Source of the DNA: Methanosarcina sp.
GTDB taxonomy: Archaea > Halobacteriota > Methanosarcinia > Methanosarcinales > Methanosarcinaceae
Length of the DNA stretch: 5,875 nt
Assembly (NCBI GenBank): GCA_003157235.1
Contig: PMJC01000025.1
Coordinates: 1 to 5,875, forward strand
Direction of reading: 5' to 3'
Made by a program: the position numbers and the translations under genes. Below are positions 1 through 5,818 of this stretch, in pieces. Numbering within the stretch: the first letter of the stretch is position 1; the number at the start of each line of letters is the position of its first letter. The notes below the pieces were generated by a model. It was not told the DNA's origin. It saw only the letters and a list, made by a program, of their open reading frames with translations, and made no database searches.

Positions 1-123
1 CAACAATCGAATGAAATATCTTCAATATATTTTATCCAGACTTTTTCGAATCAAAAATCCTTCTCAGGTGCTGGCCTCAAATCTACAATAATGATAAAGA
101 AAATAATTTTAGAAGGAGGTTAG
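1..123 (+). CDS. Possible 3' end of an upstream gene (partial, unidentified)
   Basis: Reading frame 1 is open from the window edge to a TAG at 121-123, giving 40 codons that end in ...IKKIILEGG. I do not recognise the product. Frame 2 is also open from the edge, to TAA at 89-91 (29 codons, ending ...VLASNLQ), so either frame could carry the tail of a gene whose body lies left of the window. Frame 1 is slightly preferred because purines are commoner at its first codon positions (about 23 of 40, against about 12 of 29 in frame 2). In DNA this AT-rich, 40 open codons is only weak evidence, and the stretch may be non-coding. The minus strand here is broken by stops in the frames I read. Confidence 0.25.
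   Translation, partial: QQSNEISSIYFIQTFSNQKSFSGAGLKSTIMIKKIILEGG
113..120 (+). promoter_or_regulatory. Perfect Shine-Dalgarno sequence AAGGAGGT
   Basis: AAGGAGGT is complementary to the canonical 16S rRNA 3' end and sits 8 nt before an ATG at 129. It is the only such site seen before a start codon in this window; the four main genes have A/T-rich leaders without one, as is usual in Bacteroidetes. It overlaps the last codons of the possible upstream frame (stop at 121-123), a layout that would suit translational coupling. An eight-base match can arise by chance at this window length, so its function is unproven. Confidence 0.3.
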
Positions 124-128
124 TTAAA

Positions 129-218
129 ATGATTTTATTAACTGCAAAGTCCGCCTTTTATCGGTCGGAGACACGAAAAGATTTACTCTTATTTATTATG
201 TGGCGTCTATTTGATTAG
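129..218 (+). CDS. Possible small ORF, 29 residues, unknown function
   Basis: An ATG 8 nt after a perfect AAGGAGGT opens a 29-codon frame that ends in TAG at 216-218. The peptide starts MILLTAKSAFY, has a short basic/acidic middle (RSETRKD) and a hydrophobic tail (LLLFIMWRLF). That tail might associate with the membrane, but it is too short for a confident transmembrane call. I recognise no family. The last 23 bp overlap, tail to tail, the end of the GT4 gene on the other strand. The only support is the ribosome-binding site and its spacing. It may be a chance ORF. Confidence 0.25.
   Translation: MILLTAKSAFYRSETRKDLLLFIMWRLFD
150..169. other. Small GC-rich hairpin beyond the GT4 gene 3' end
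   Basis: TCCGCC (150-155) pairs with GG-T-CGGA (163-169) with one bulged T, giving a 6-bp stem and a 7-base loop. It lies about 27 nt past the stop codon of the minus-strand GT4 gene, where a terminator could sit. The minus strand continues with CTTTGCAG after the stem, which has no real U-run, so it is not a convincing intrinsic terminator. It also lies inside the possible 29-codon ORF. Confidence 0.2.
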
Positions 219-1263
219 CTATTTCTTCATATAATTTCAGATACTGAACTATGCATTTTTGCCAACTAAATTTATCTGCATGTTTTTTTATCTGATCTGA
301 AAGAACTATTTTATTTTCGTTATAATATAACAGTTTTGATTTAATAAAAGAAGACATATATTCTTCATCGAAATTGTCAAAATAAAAAGCAACGTCACTT
401 CCAATTTCCGGCAAGCTGGCAAATTTGCTTAGAAAAACGGGTTTTCCAAACTTCATTGCTTCAATTACAGGCATTCCAAATCCTTCAGCTAAAGAAGGAA
501 ATAAAAAAGCATTACAATTGTTATAAAGCCAAAGTTTTTCATTCTCATTTATCGTACCAGGCAAAATTACTCTGTCTGCCAGGTTTTTGTCATTTATTTG
601 TTGTTGTATTTGTTTCCCATAACTTGTGTCTTTATTGCCTGCGATAATTAACTGATAATCTTTGAAATAATTCATTAATGATAATAGAACATGAAAATTC
701 TTTTTTCTATTGAAAATACCGATTGAGAAAAAGAATTTTTTATCATCCATAAAGGTTGGCTTGTAACCTGATTCTTGTGAATTAATCTCAATCCCGTTGT
801 AAATAGTAAGAATACTCTTCCCTCTCAGATTTATATTGTCTTTAATATTCTTTTTTGTAGAATTAGATATCGTTGTTATACAGTCAGCCCTATCAATGTT
901 TTTTTGCAATTTTTTCAGATATCTCAGTTTCTTTGCTCCGGTTTTTTCAACTAAAAAATTTAAGTCATGTACTGTCAGGATAAACTTTGATTTTTTATTT
1001 GGGAAATGAGAAGGGAATTGCTGAAGACTATGCCAAATATCATATGATTTATTGAACATAGGAAAATATCTTTTCTGAAAGTTTACTTTCAGGGAATTAA
1101 ATTTTTTTACATTTTTTAATTCAAAGCTTCTGGGAGTCAGGAAAATAATATTAAACTCTTGCGGTGATTGATTGATCAGCTCATTAGCGAAATTAACTGA
1201 GAACTGACCTAATCCTGAGTTAATGTCTTTTGCCTTATATAAATCTATTATTATATTCTTCAT
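196..1263 (-). CDS. GT4-family (GT-B fold) glycosyltransferase
   Basis: A retaining glycosyltransferase of the RfaB/mannosyltransferase-like GT4 group, expected to be cytosolic or peripheral at the inner membrane and to move a sugar from a nucleotide donor onto a growing surface glycan. It has 355 residues, a normal full length. The N-terminal acceptor domain has a glycine-rich SGLGQF loop (residues 16-21), TVHDLNF (97-103), ISNSTKKN (132-139) and YNGIE (155-159). The C-terminal donor domain begins at FFFSIGIFNRKKN (177-189), with R/K residues expected to contact the donor diphosphate. It continues to EGFGMPVIE (260-268), the E-x7-E motif of GT4 enzymes, with both glutamates present. I chose the ATG at 1261-1263. 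A GTG lies directly before it at 1264-1266, and an in-frame TAA closes the frame two codons upstream of that GTG. No Shine-Dalgarno is visible. The gene is transcribed away from the methyltransferase gene and is the most AT-rich gene here. Donor and acceptor cannot be deduced. Confidence 0.94.
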   Translation of the reverse strand: MKNIIIDLYKAKDINSGLGQFSVNFANELINQSPQEFNIIFLTPRSFELKNVKKFNSLKVNFQKRYFPMFNKSYDIWHSLQQFPSHFPNKKSKFILTVHDLNFLVEKTGAKKLRYLKKLQKNIDRADCITTISNSTKKNIKDNINLRGKSILTIYNGIEINSQESGYKPTFMDDKKFFFSIGIFNRKKNFHVLLSLMNYFKDYQLIIAGNKDTSYGKQIQQQINDKNLADRVILPGTINENEKLWLYNNCNAFLFPSLAEGFGMPVIEAMKFGKPVFLSKFASLPEIGSDVAFYFDNFDEEYMSSFIKSKLLYYNENKIVLSDQIKKHADKFSWQKCIVQYLKLYEEIANQIDAT

Positions 1264-1450
1264 CACTACTTATTGCATTTATTAAGGTTTAAGAACTCAT
1301 TTAGCTTTTAAAATTGTAAAGTTTATCAGTCCATTTAAACATACTGCTTTTGAAGCTTTTTGTTGTCTTCAGCTAAATCACTTCAAAATCTTTAAATGAC
1401 TGTTTATCAGGTGATTGAAAAAGAAGTTCTAAAAATGTCTAGATGTTTGT

Positions 1451-1478
1451 AAAATGATATTAATAATGAAATCATTTT
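1451..1478. repeat. AT-rich inverted repeat, 8-bp arms
   Basis: AAAATGAT (1451-1458) is perfectly complementary to ATCATTTT (1471-1478), separated by 12 bases. The plus strand continues TTGTTT. The stem has only two G-C pairs, so it would be weak as RNA. A symmetric protein-binding site is an alternative. An inverted repeat of this kind is not rare in DNA this AT-rich. Confidence 0.3.
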
Positions 1479-1521
1479 TGTTTAAAATAAAATGTCTGAA
1501 ACATAGCCTGCAAATTCATTT

Positions 1522-1529
1522 CAAATTTA
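1522..1529 (-). promoter_or_regulatory. Weak candidate -7 element for the GT4 gene
   Basis: CAAATTTA on the plus strand reads TAAATTTG on the minus strand and matches the Bacteroidetes -7 consensus TAnnTTTG. No TTG/TTTG -33 element is visible at the expected distance, and the leader to the GT4 start would be about 250 nt. The motif is short and its bases common here, so this could be chance. Confidence 0.18.
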
Positions 1530-1763
1530 ATTATATCTGATTAATTTTAGTATTATGGAGTTGATATTCCACTTTTTTTATGGTTATCCTTAAAGAGAAC
1601 CAAAAAAAAATATTGAGTTACATTATGAAGAAATCAACAAGCCTCATTTGTTTTTAAGATTAAAATTATTCACAAAGCTTTACTCCATAACACAATAGAA
1701 AACCTTTTGCTATTATTTAACAGTATCTTAAAAGTTTAATAACCTGATTGTATTCATTTTTTA

Positions 1764-1771
1764 TAGATTTG
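1764..1771 (+). promoter_or_regulatory. Candidate -7 promoter element for the FkbM methyltransferase gene
   Basis: TAGATTTG fits the Bacteroidetes primary-sigma consensus TAnnTTTG exactly. Transcription would start near 1778 and leave a leader of about 97 nt. The nearest TTG upstream (1748-1750) is only 13 bases away, shorter than normal for the -33 element, so recognition would rest mainly on the -7 box. The translation start is preceded by an A-rich tract (AAAAAAATAAA) and not by a Shine-Dalgarno sequence. A GGGAGGG at 1832-1838 is too far from the ATG to act as one. Confidence 0.4.
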
Positions 1772-1874
1772 CAGATAAATAAATTATTGTTCGCTGTTTA
1801 TGCTTTCGAAGAGATATTGATTACAACTATCGGGAGGGAAACGCTTATCAGTCTGAGTAAAAGAAAAAAATAAA

Positions 1875-2729
1875 ATGAAACCACTAAGCTATTTTAAAGA
1901 GTCTCTTCGCAGGAGAAATGCCAGAAGATACACACAGGAATATCCAGCTATAATCAATTCATTTGATTTAAAGGATGAAGGAAAAGTAGATTTTGCTAAT
2001 TGGGATAACCCGCTGATCAGTCCTTTATTAATCACTCAGGAAATGATTGATTTTTTTAAGAAGTTCATTAAGAAAGGCGATCTGGTTATAGATATTGGCG
2101 CTAACATAGGAGATACTACTGTTCTGATGGCCTTAGCTGCAGGTAGTTCTGGGATCACGTTAGGATTTGAACCTAATCCCTTTGTGTATAAGATATTGGA
2201 AAAAAATGCTTCTCTCAATAAAGAAAAACAAAACATTGTTACTCTCCCTTATGCTATAACGGTTAAAGAAGAAGAATTTTATTATATATCGTCAGAAGCA
2301 TCGTTTGCCAATGGAGGTATTTCTCCTACAAAAAACAGTATTCATGGGAAATTTATCTTCCCGGATAAAATCAAAGGGATTAATTTGCAAGTACTTCTCG
2401 AACAGGAATATGAGGATAAGCTTAAAGATCTGTCTTTTATCAAAATTGATACAGAGGGATACGATAAAGAAATAATCAAATCAATATCAGGTTTAATTTA
2501 TAAATATAAACCTACAATTGTTGCAGAGAGTTTTAAGTATAGTACTCCTGAAGAAAAAGTAGAGTTATATAATGTTATAAATCAACATGAATATGAAATA
2601 TTCTATTTTGAAGACTTTAACATAAATGCCAGAATAATTAAGCTGGAAACAAGCAATGATATAATTAACTGGGAAAAAACAATAAATATTTATGCTGTGC
2701 CGATAGACTCAAACAGGCAATATAAATAA
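1875..2729 (+). CDS. FkbM-family SAM-dependent methyltransferase
   Basis: A class I (Rossmann-fold) methyltransferase of the FkbM type, 284 residues. Members O-methylate hydroxyls on sugars or polyketides, and within polysaccharide clusters they usually modify a glycan residue. The SAM-binding motif I is VIDIGANIGDTT (71-82). An acidic loop GFEPNP (97-102) follows, with E99 in the position that normally binds the SAM ribose. The family signature FIKIDTEGYDKEI is at 188-200, followed by IVAES (215-219). The roughly 65 residues before motif I are rich in basic residues (RRRNARR at 12-18), which might help it sit at the membrane or bind an acidic acceptor. I see no signal peptide or transmembrane segment, so it should act in the cytosol. 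The ATG at 1875 follows an A-rich leader. It is the only main plus-strand gene here and faces the two-gene operon tail to tail. Its place in the cluster points to methylation of a sugar, possibly a chain-capping step, but this is inferred. Confidence 0.93.
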   Translation: MKPLSYFKESLRRRNARRYTQEYPAIINSFDLKDEGKVDFANWDNPLISPLLITQEMIDFFKKFIKKGDLVIDIGANIGDTTVLMALAAGSSGITLGFEPNPFVYKILEKNASLNKEKQNIVTLPYAITVKEEEFYYISSEASFANGGISPTKNSIHGKFIFPDKIKGINLQVLLEQEYEDKLKDLSFIKIDTEGYDKEIIKSISGLIYKYKPTIVAESFKYSTPEEKVELYNVINQHEYEIFYFEDFNINARIIKLETSNDIINWEKTINIYAVPIDSNRQYK

Positions 2730-2825
2730 ATGCAGATGATTATTCATTTTGATGCCGGACAAAAAAAAACTCAAAACCGCTCAGTCACTCTTTGTGCGTT
2801 CAGTGAACAGAATACATCTTTTAAC
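2730..2825. other. 96-bp convergent intergenic gap
   Basis: This gap separates the ends of the plus-strand methyltransferase and the minus-strand GT2 gene. It contains an A9 tract (2761-2769) and a weak 5-bp inverted repeat, TCACT (2785-2789) with AGTGA (2802-2806). Read on the minus strand, the repeat comes before the T9 run, the right order for a terminator of the glycosyltransferase operon. However, the stem is short, the loop is 12 bases and 15 bases separate it from the T-run. No strong bidirectional terminator is visible. Confidence 0.4.
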
Positions 2826-3698
2826 CTATGGAATGATCTTATAGTTTTTATATTCGAATAACCTGTATCCGAATTTTTTTTCAAACCAGAAAAGAAGGTA
2901 ATCCTTAAGACTGAACTTAATCTTTCGTTCATCGAATTGTACGTGCCAGTTTAACCTGTTCACCAAATCCTCCATTACCTTTGGGTGTGTGCCGTGAAAT
3001 ATGCTCACTGCATCAATTGCCGAGTAGTCGAAATTAGTTACTTTATCTAATTTCTCTTCGAGTTTAACACCGGTATAATAAAGTGAACTAAAATTTCTCA
3101 TTTTAGATTTAATAGTATCAGGAGGACGAACCCAGCCATAATGATAAATGTATGCATCTATATGTTTAACATTAAGCTTTTTATTATCAATCCTGAAGCC
3201 CTGTGCGTCACGGTAAGATCTGATTCGTTTGTCATTTCTGATCACTCTGATCTCACGACGATACCATGCTCTGCCCACTCCCAGATAATCGTAGGTACCC
3301 CAGAAATGCAGGTAGTTAAAAAGCAAACCTTCCACATCATGTTGATCAATCCTTTTTTCCATTTCATTCTGAATAACAGGATAGAACTTTTCATGAATTA
3401 CTTCATCAGCCTGGATGTAGAAACACCAGTCGAAGTCATCAGTTATTACATCCAAAGCCTTATTGGTTTCCACAGCCAGTACACGCCCTCCTTCTTTAAG
3501 CGTATCGTCCCATATGGTTTCGACAATGATTATTTTACTATTGTCGATACTTTTAATCACTTCAAGAGTGCCATCGTCTGAGTTGCCAACTGCAACTACC
3601 ATTTGGTCACAAAGTGGAAGGATCGATTTAATTGATTCCACGACAGGATAACCATATTTAATCGCATTCCTAACAATCGTAAAACCGCAAACTTTCAT
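2826..3698 (-). CDS. GT2-type (GT-A fold) glycosyltransferase
   Basis: A 290-residue protein with the layout of a GT2-like inverting glycosyltransferase. The N-terminal strand FTIVRNA (6-12) is the variant of the nucleotide-sugar-binding start found in this subgroup. VAVGNSDDGT (35-44) corresponds to the usual VDxxSxDGT region. FYIQADEVIHE (93-103) takes the place of the metal-binding DxD region, with QADE instead of DADE. The remaining half contains AWYRREIRVIRN (144-155) and a His-rich stretch around KHIDAYIYHYGW (178-189), which may help bind the acceptor. No transmembrane helix is evident, so it should work at the cytosolic face of the inner membrane. The ATG is at 3696-3698. It follows the stop of the GT2-GT4 fusion by 24 bp on the same strand and has no promoter motif of its own that I can see, so it is probably co-transcribed. 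It is less AT-rich than the left-hand GT4 gene. Sugar specificity is unknown. Confidence 0.92.
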   Translation of the reverse strand: MKVCGFTIVRNAIKYGYPVVESIKSILPLCDQMVVAVGNSDDGTLEVIKSIDNSKIIIVETIWDDTLKEGGRVLAVETNKALDVITDDFDWCFYIQADEVIHEKFYPVIQNEMEKRIDQHDVEGLLFNYLHFWGTYDYLGVGRAWYRREIRVIRNDKRIRSYRDAQGFRIDNKKLNVKHIDAYIYHYGWVRPPDTIKSKMRNFSSLYYTGVKLEEKLDKVTNFDYSAIDAVSIFHGTHPKVMEDLVNRLNWHVQFDERKIKFSLKDYLLFWFEKKFGYRLFEYKNYKIIP

Positions 3699-3722
3699 TA
3701 TAATTATTTTATATCCAGAGAA

Positions 3723-5681
3723 TTACTTTAGTAATGAATGGTAGAGATTCATATAGTTTTGAACAATAACGTCATCCTTAAAATTGCTGGCATAATCTGC
3801 TCCAATGGTTATCATTTTATCCCTGAGTTCCTTACTACTGACTACATCAAGAATGGCTTCGCCAATCATTTCAGAGTTGAGAGGATCCACATAATAACTT
3901 CCGGGTCCTGCTGCTTCAGCGAAACATCCCCCTTTACTCGTAATAACCGGAGTTTTTGAAACCAGGGCTTCGAGGAGGGGTATCCCAAACCCCTCGTAAA
4001 ACGAGGGATATATAAAACATTCCGCATTTTGGTATAAGACAGGCAATTCAAGATTTGAGATACCTTCAACAAAGATCAAATTATTTAGTTTATGGGCAGA
4101 AATGTAGTTTAGAACACTTTTGTAGTAACGTTCAACTTTCCGCCCAATAACAACAAGTGGAATTTTAATATTTTTTATCTGAATTGCTTTAACTATACCA
4201 AGTAAATTTTTGCGTTCCTCAATGGTGCCAACGTATAAGAGATATCTCTCCGGTAAGCTATATCTTTTCCTGACTTCCTGAAAGAACTCTTTGCTGTAAT
4301 TATTCCAAAAATAAGGGTTACAGCTCTGATAAATCACTGATATTTTATCAGGAGATATGTTAAGGTATAATACTAGGTCGTTTTTGGTTTGTTTACTTAT
4401 GGCAACAATACAGTCAGAAACATTGCAAGCATGAATTAATTTCCGGTAATAAATATTTGCATCAATCCATTTATAGAACTCAGGGTATCTCATGAAGATC
4501 AGATCATGAATTGTTACTATTGACTTTACTCCTGTCTTTTCTATGCCAATGGGTAATTCCTGACTTAGCCCATGAAATAACTCCAGTTTTTGCCATTTAA
4601 TGTCGTTTATCATGTACTTGCTTCGCCACAATGTATTGATCAACTTGAATACAGCCCTGTTTGGTTCAATCAATTCATACTGCCCTTCATTTTCCAATAC
4701 AAACCGGTTTTTTGATTTAGGAGTAAAAAGATAGTATGAGTTTTCAGGGTGGCTTTTTGCCAGCGCGACCAAATAATTGCGGCTATAATTACCTAATCCA
4801 CTACTATTGAAAAAGGCTCTTTTTGCATCAAATCCGATTGAAAAATGTTTTGACTTTTCTTCTTTATCGTTGATCTGATTTAAGTTGATAACGCTTACAT
4901 GATGATCTGGCTTCCATTTTGATTGCTTTTCCTGAATGTATAGTTTTCTGAGTTTTACATATTTCAGGAAACATGTTTCAGCAAGAATTTTGCTCATCAC
5001 AAATCCATCATACCCAAAAACAATCTCACCTCTTATGAAATATGAATAAAAGAATCTCCATAGTGGATTGAACAGTAGTTTTTTCGCATTAACTTTGATG
5101 CCTTGTTTAAAATACTCATTTGCCAGGAGAGTTGAATATTTATTCATTTTATCAACTCTCTCCTCATAACTGGCATACTGGCAATGGAGTAAATTTCCTT
5201 TCAGGCTCTTTACACTTTGAGGATTATCAAGAATTACCGTTTCATGAATATTATATCCACCCCATTGAGCTTTCGCCCTGTTGAAAAGACGAATTTTACG
5301 TTCCGGAAAAAGGTTATTGCGATAAACCAGCCTGCCGGAATATTTATTTAACCTTCTGAATTTATAGCCATCATGTTTAAGATCCTGCTTTATTGCAAGA
5401 ATAGATTTCTCTAACACGGGAGAAAGCATCTCATCAGCGTCAAGTGAAAGTACGTAATCGTAAGAAACTTGTGTAAGTGCAAAATTCTTCTGATCTCTAT
5501 ATCCCTTAAATGAATGTTCTATGTACTTAACCCCAAGCGATTTGCAGATTTCCGATGTTTTATCGGTTGATAATGAATCGACAACAACAATCTCATCTGC
5601 AACTTGTGTGACCGATCTGATACATCCCTCAATATACCTCTCTTCGTTGAAAGTTATTATTACAGCTGAAATCTTAGACAT
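3723..5681 (-). CDS. Bifunctional GT2-GT4 glycosyltransferase fusion
   Basis: A 652-residue protein that joins two complete glycosyltransferases. Residues 1 to about 255 are a WaaE/KdtX-like GT2 domain: IITFNEE (8-14), VVVDSLSTDKT (32-42), SLDADE (79-84) as the DxD region, RKIRLFNR (128-135), NIHE (144-147) as the likely catalytic-base region, and the family's usual C-terminal end, NPLWRFFYSYFIRGE (205-219). A short polar linker (about 256-279) leads into a GT4 GT-B enzyme (280-652). That part begins like a free-standing protein, IGFDAKRAFF (282-291) and SGLGNYSRN (294-302). It then has TIHDLIF (390-396), ISKQTKND (428-435), the donor-domain start LLYVGTIEERKN (481-492) and EGFGIPLLE (563-571), an intact E-x7-E motif. 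Key residues of both domains are present, so both should be active. Single GT2 or GT4 proteins are typically 250-400 residues. The ATG at 5679-5681 lies about 15 nt below a candidate promoter. It is the first gene of a two-gene operon, and probably adds two consecutive sugars to one acceptor (inference). Confidence 0.93.
   Translation of the reverse strand: MSKISAVIITFNEERYIEGCIRSVTQVADEIVVVDSLSTDKTSEICKSLGVKYIEHSFKGYRDQKNFALTQVSYDYVLSLDADEMLSPVLEKSILAIKQDLKHDGYKFRRLNKYSGRLVYRNNLFPERKIRLFNRAKAQWGGYNIHETVILDNPQSVKSLKGNLLHCQYASYEERVDKMNKYSTLLANEYFKQGIKVNAKKLLFNPLWRFFYSYFIRGEIVFGYDGFVMSKILAETCFLKYVKLRKLYIQEKQSKWKPDHHVSVINLNQINDKEEKSKHFSIGFDAKRAFFNSSGLGNYSRNYLVALAKSHPENSYYLFTPKSKNRFVLENEGQYELIEPNRAVFKLINTLWRSKYMINDIKWQKLELFHGLSQELPIGIEKTGVKSIVTIHDLIFMRYPEFYKWIDANIYYRKLIHACNVSDCIVAISKQTKNDLVLYLNISPDKISVIYQSCNPYFWNNYSKEFFQEVRKRYSLPERYLLYVGTIEERKNLLGIVKAIQIKNIKIPLVVIGRKVERYYKSVLNYISAHKLNNLIFVEGISNLELPVLYQNAECFIYPSFYEGFGIPLLEALVSKTPVITSKGGCFAEAAGPGSYYVDPLNSEMIGEAILDVVSSKELRDKMITIGADYASNFKDDVIVQNYMNLYHSLLK
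3975..4007 (-). other. Overlapping alternative hairpins inside the GT4 catalytic motif
   Basis: GAGGGGT (3975-3981) pairs with ACCCCTC (3989-3995), and CCCTCGT (3991-3997) pairs with ACGAGGG (4001-4007) across an AAA loop. Both stems are 7 bp and perfect. They share bases 3991-3995, so only one can form at a time. The segment codes for residues around SFYEGFGIPLL of the fusion protein, so the structure may only reflect glycine and proline codons. It is markedly more GC-rich than its surroundings. Confidence 0.3.
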
Positions 5682-5701
5682 AAAGATGATTTTGTAGTGT
5701 T

Positions 5702-5709
5702 CAAAGGTA
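5702..5709 (-). promoter_or_regulatory. Candidate -7 promoter element for the fusion-GT operon
   Basis: CAAAGGTA on the plus strand reads TACCTTTG on the minus strand, an exact match to the Bacteroidetes -7 consensus TAnnTTTG. Transcription would start near 5695-5699, leaving a leader of only about 15 nt before the ATG at 5681. Position and orientation fit the fusion gene well. A clear TTG/TTTG -33 box is not visible about 20 bases upstream. The leader (ACTACAAAATCATCTTT) has no Shine-Dalgarno sequence. Confidence 0.5.
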
Positions 5710-5774
5710 TTTATTTTGTTTATATCATATCAGTTAAAAATTCTAAATTATGTATTTCCCCGGAAAAGTTATCA

Positions 5775-5786
5775 GGTGCCGGCACC
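5775..5786. repeat. 12-bp perfect palindrome GGTGCCGGCACC
   Basis: GGTGCC is followed directly by its reverse complement GGCACC. It is the most GC-rich spot in the intergenic DNA and lies about 65 bp upstream of the operon's candidate -7 element. It could be a dimer-binding operator or part of the repeat tract that follows, because its first eight bases match the GKTGCYGG unit. With no loop it is poor as an RNA hairpin. Confidence 0.5.
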
Positions 5787-5815
5787 GGGTGCTGGTCACT
5801 TGTTGCTGGTTAATT
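5775..5815 (+). repeat. Short tandem repeat built on GKTGCYGG
   Basis: Three copies of an octamer occur at 13-14 base steps: GGTGCCGG (5775-5782), GGTGCTGG (5788-5795) and GTTGCTGG (5802-5809). The last two belong to 14-base units (5788-5801 and 5802-5815) that match at 11 of 14 positions. There is no open frame with coding character. A further GGTGCTGG occurs at 67-74, at the other end of the window, within a TCAGGTGCYGG context shared at 10 of 11 positions with 5772-5782. Confidence 0.5.
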
Positions 5816-5818
5816 AGA

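Larger units (their letters stand above)
1267..1874. other. 608-bp divergent intergenic region
   Basis: This AT-rich stretch separates the divergently transcribed GT4 and methyltransferase genes. It holds a plausible -7 element for the methyltransferase (1764-1771), a weak one for the GT4 gene (1522-1529), an AT-rich inverted repeat (1451-1478) and homopolymer runs such as A9 at 1602-1610. The longest start-to-stop frame I followed is about 25 codons, without a ribosome-binding site. I see no tRNA, riboswitch, insertion-sequence end or recognisable gene remnant. It is long for a promoter region in a gene-dense polysaccharide cluster, so a decayed gene or an unrecognised small RNA is possible but unsupported. 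Confidence 0.6.

Noticed and set aside
1264..1266. GTG as the start of the left GT4 gene
   Set aside because: An ATG follows immediately, and the extra residue adds nothing to the domain; ATG is the simpler choice.
1580..1657. 25-codon ORF (starts MVILKENQKK) in the long intergenic region
   Set aside because: It has no ribosome-binding site or nearby promoter and no recognisable family, and ORFs of this size are expected by chance in 600 bp.
1832..1838. GGGAGGG as a Shine-Dalgarno for the methyltransferase gene
   Set aside because: It is nearly 40 nt from the ATG at 1875, and no start codon lies at a workable distance after it.
2761..2806. T9 run with an upstream 5-bp stem as an intrinsic terminator for the minus-strand operon
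   Set aside because: The stem is only 5 bp with a 12-base loop and lies 15 bases from the T-run, too weak and too far for a confident terminator.
3141..3581. 146-codon plus-strand frame opposite the GT2 gene
   Set aside because: It lies wholly antisense to a gene with clear GT2 motifs and its translation shows no known domain, so it is a shadow frame.
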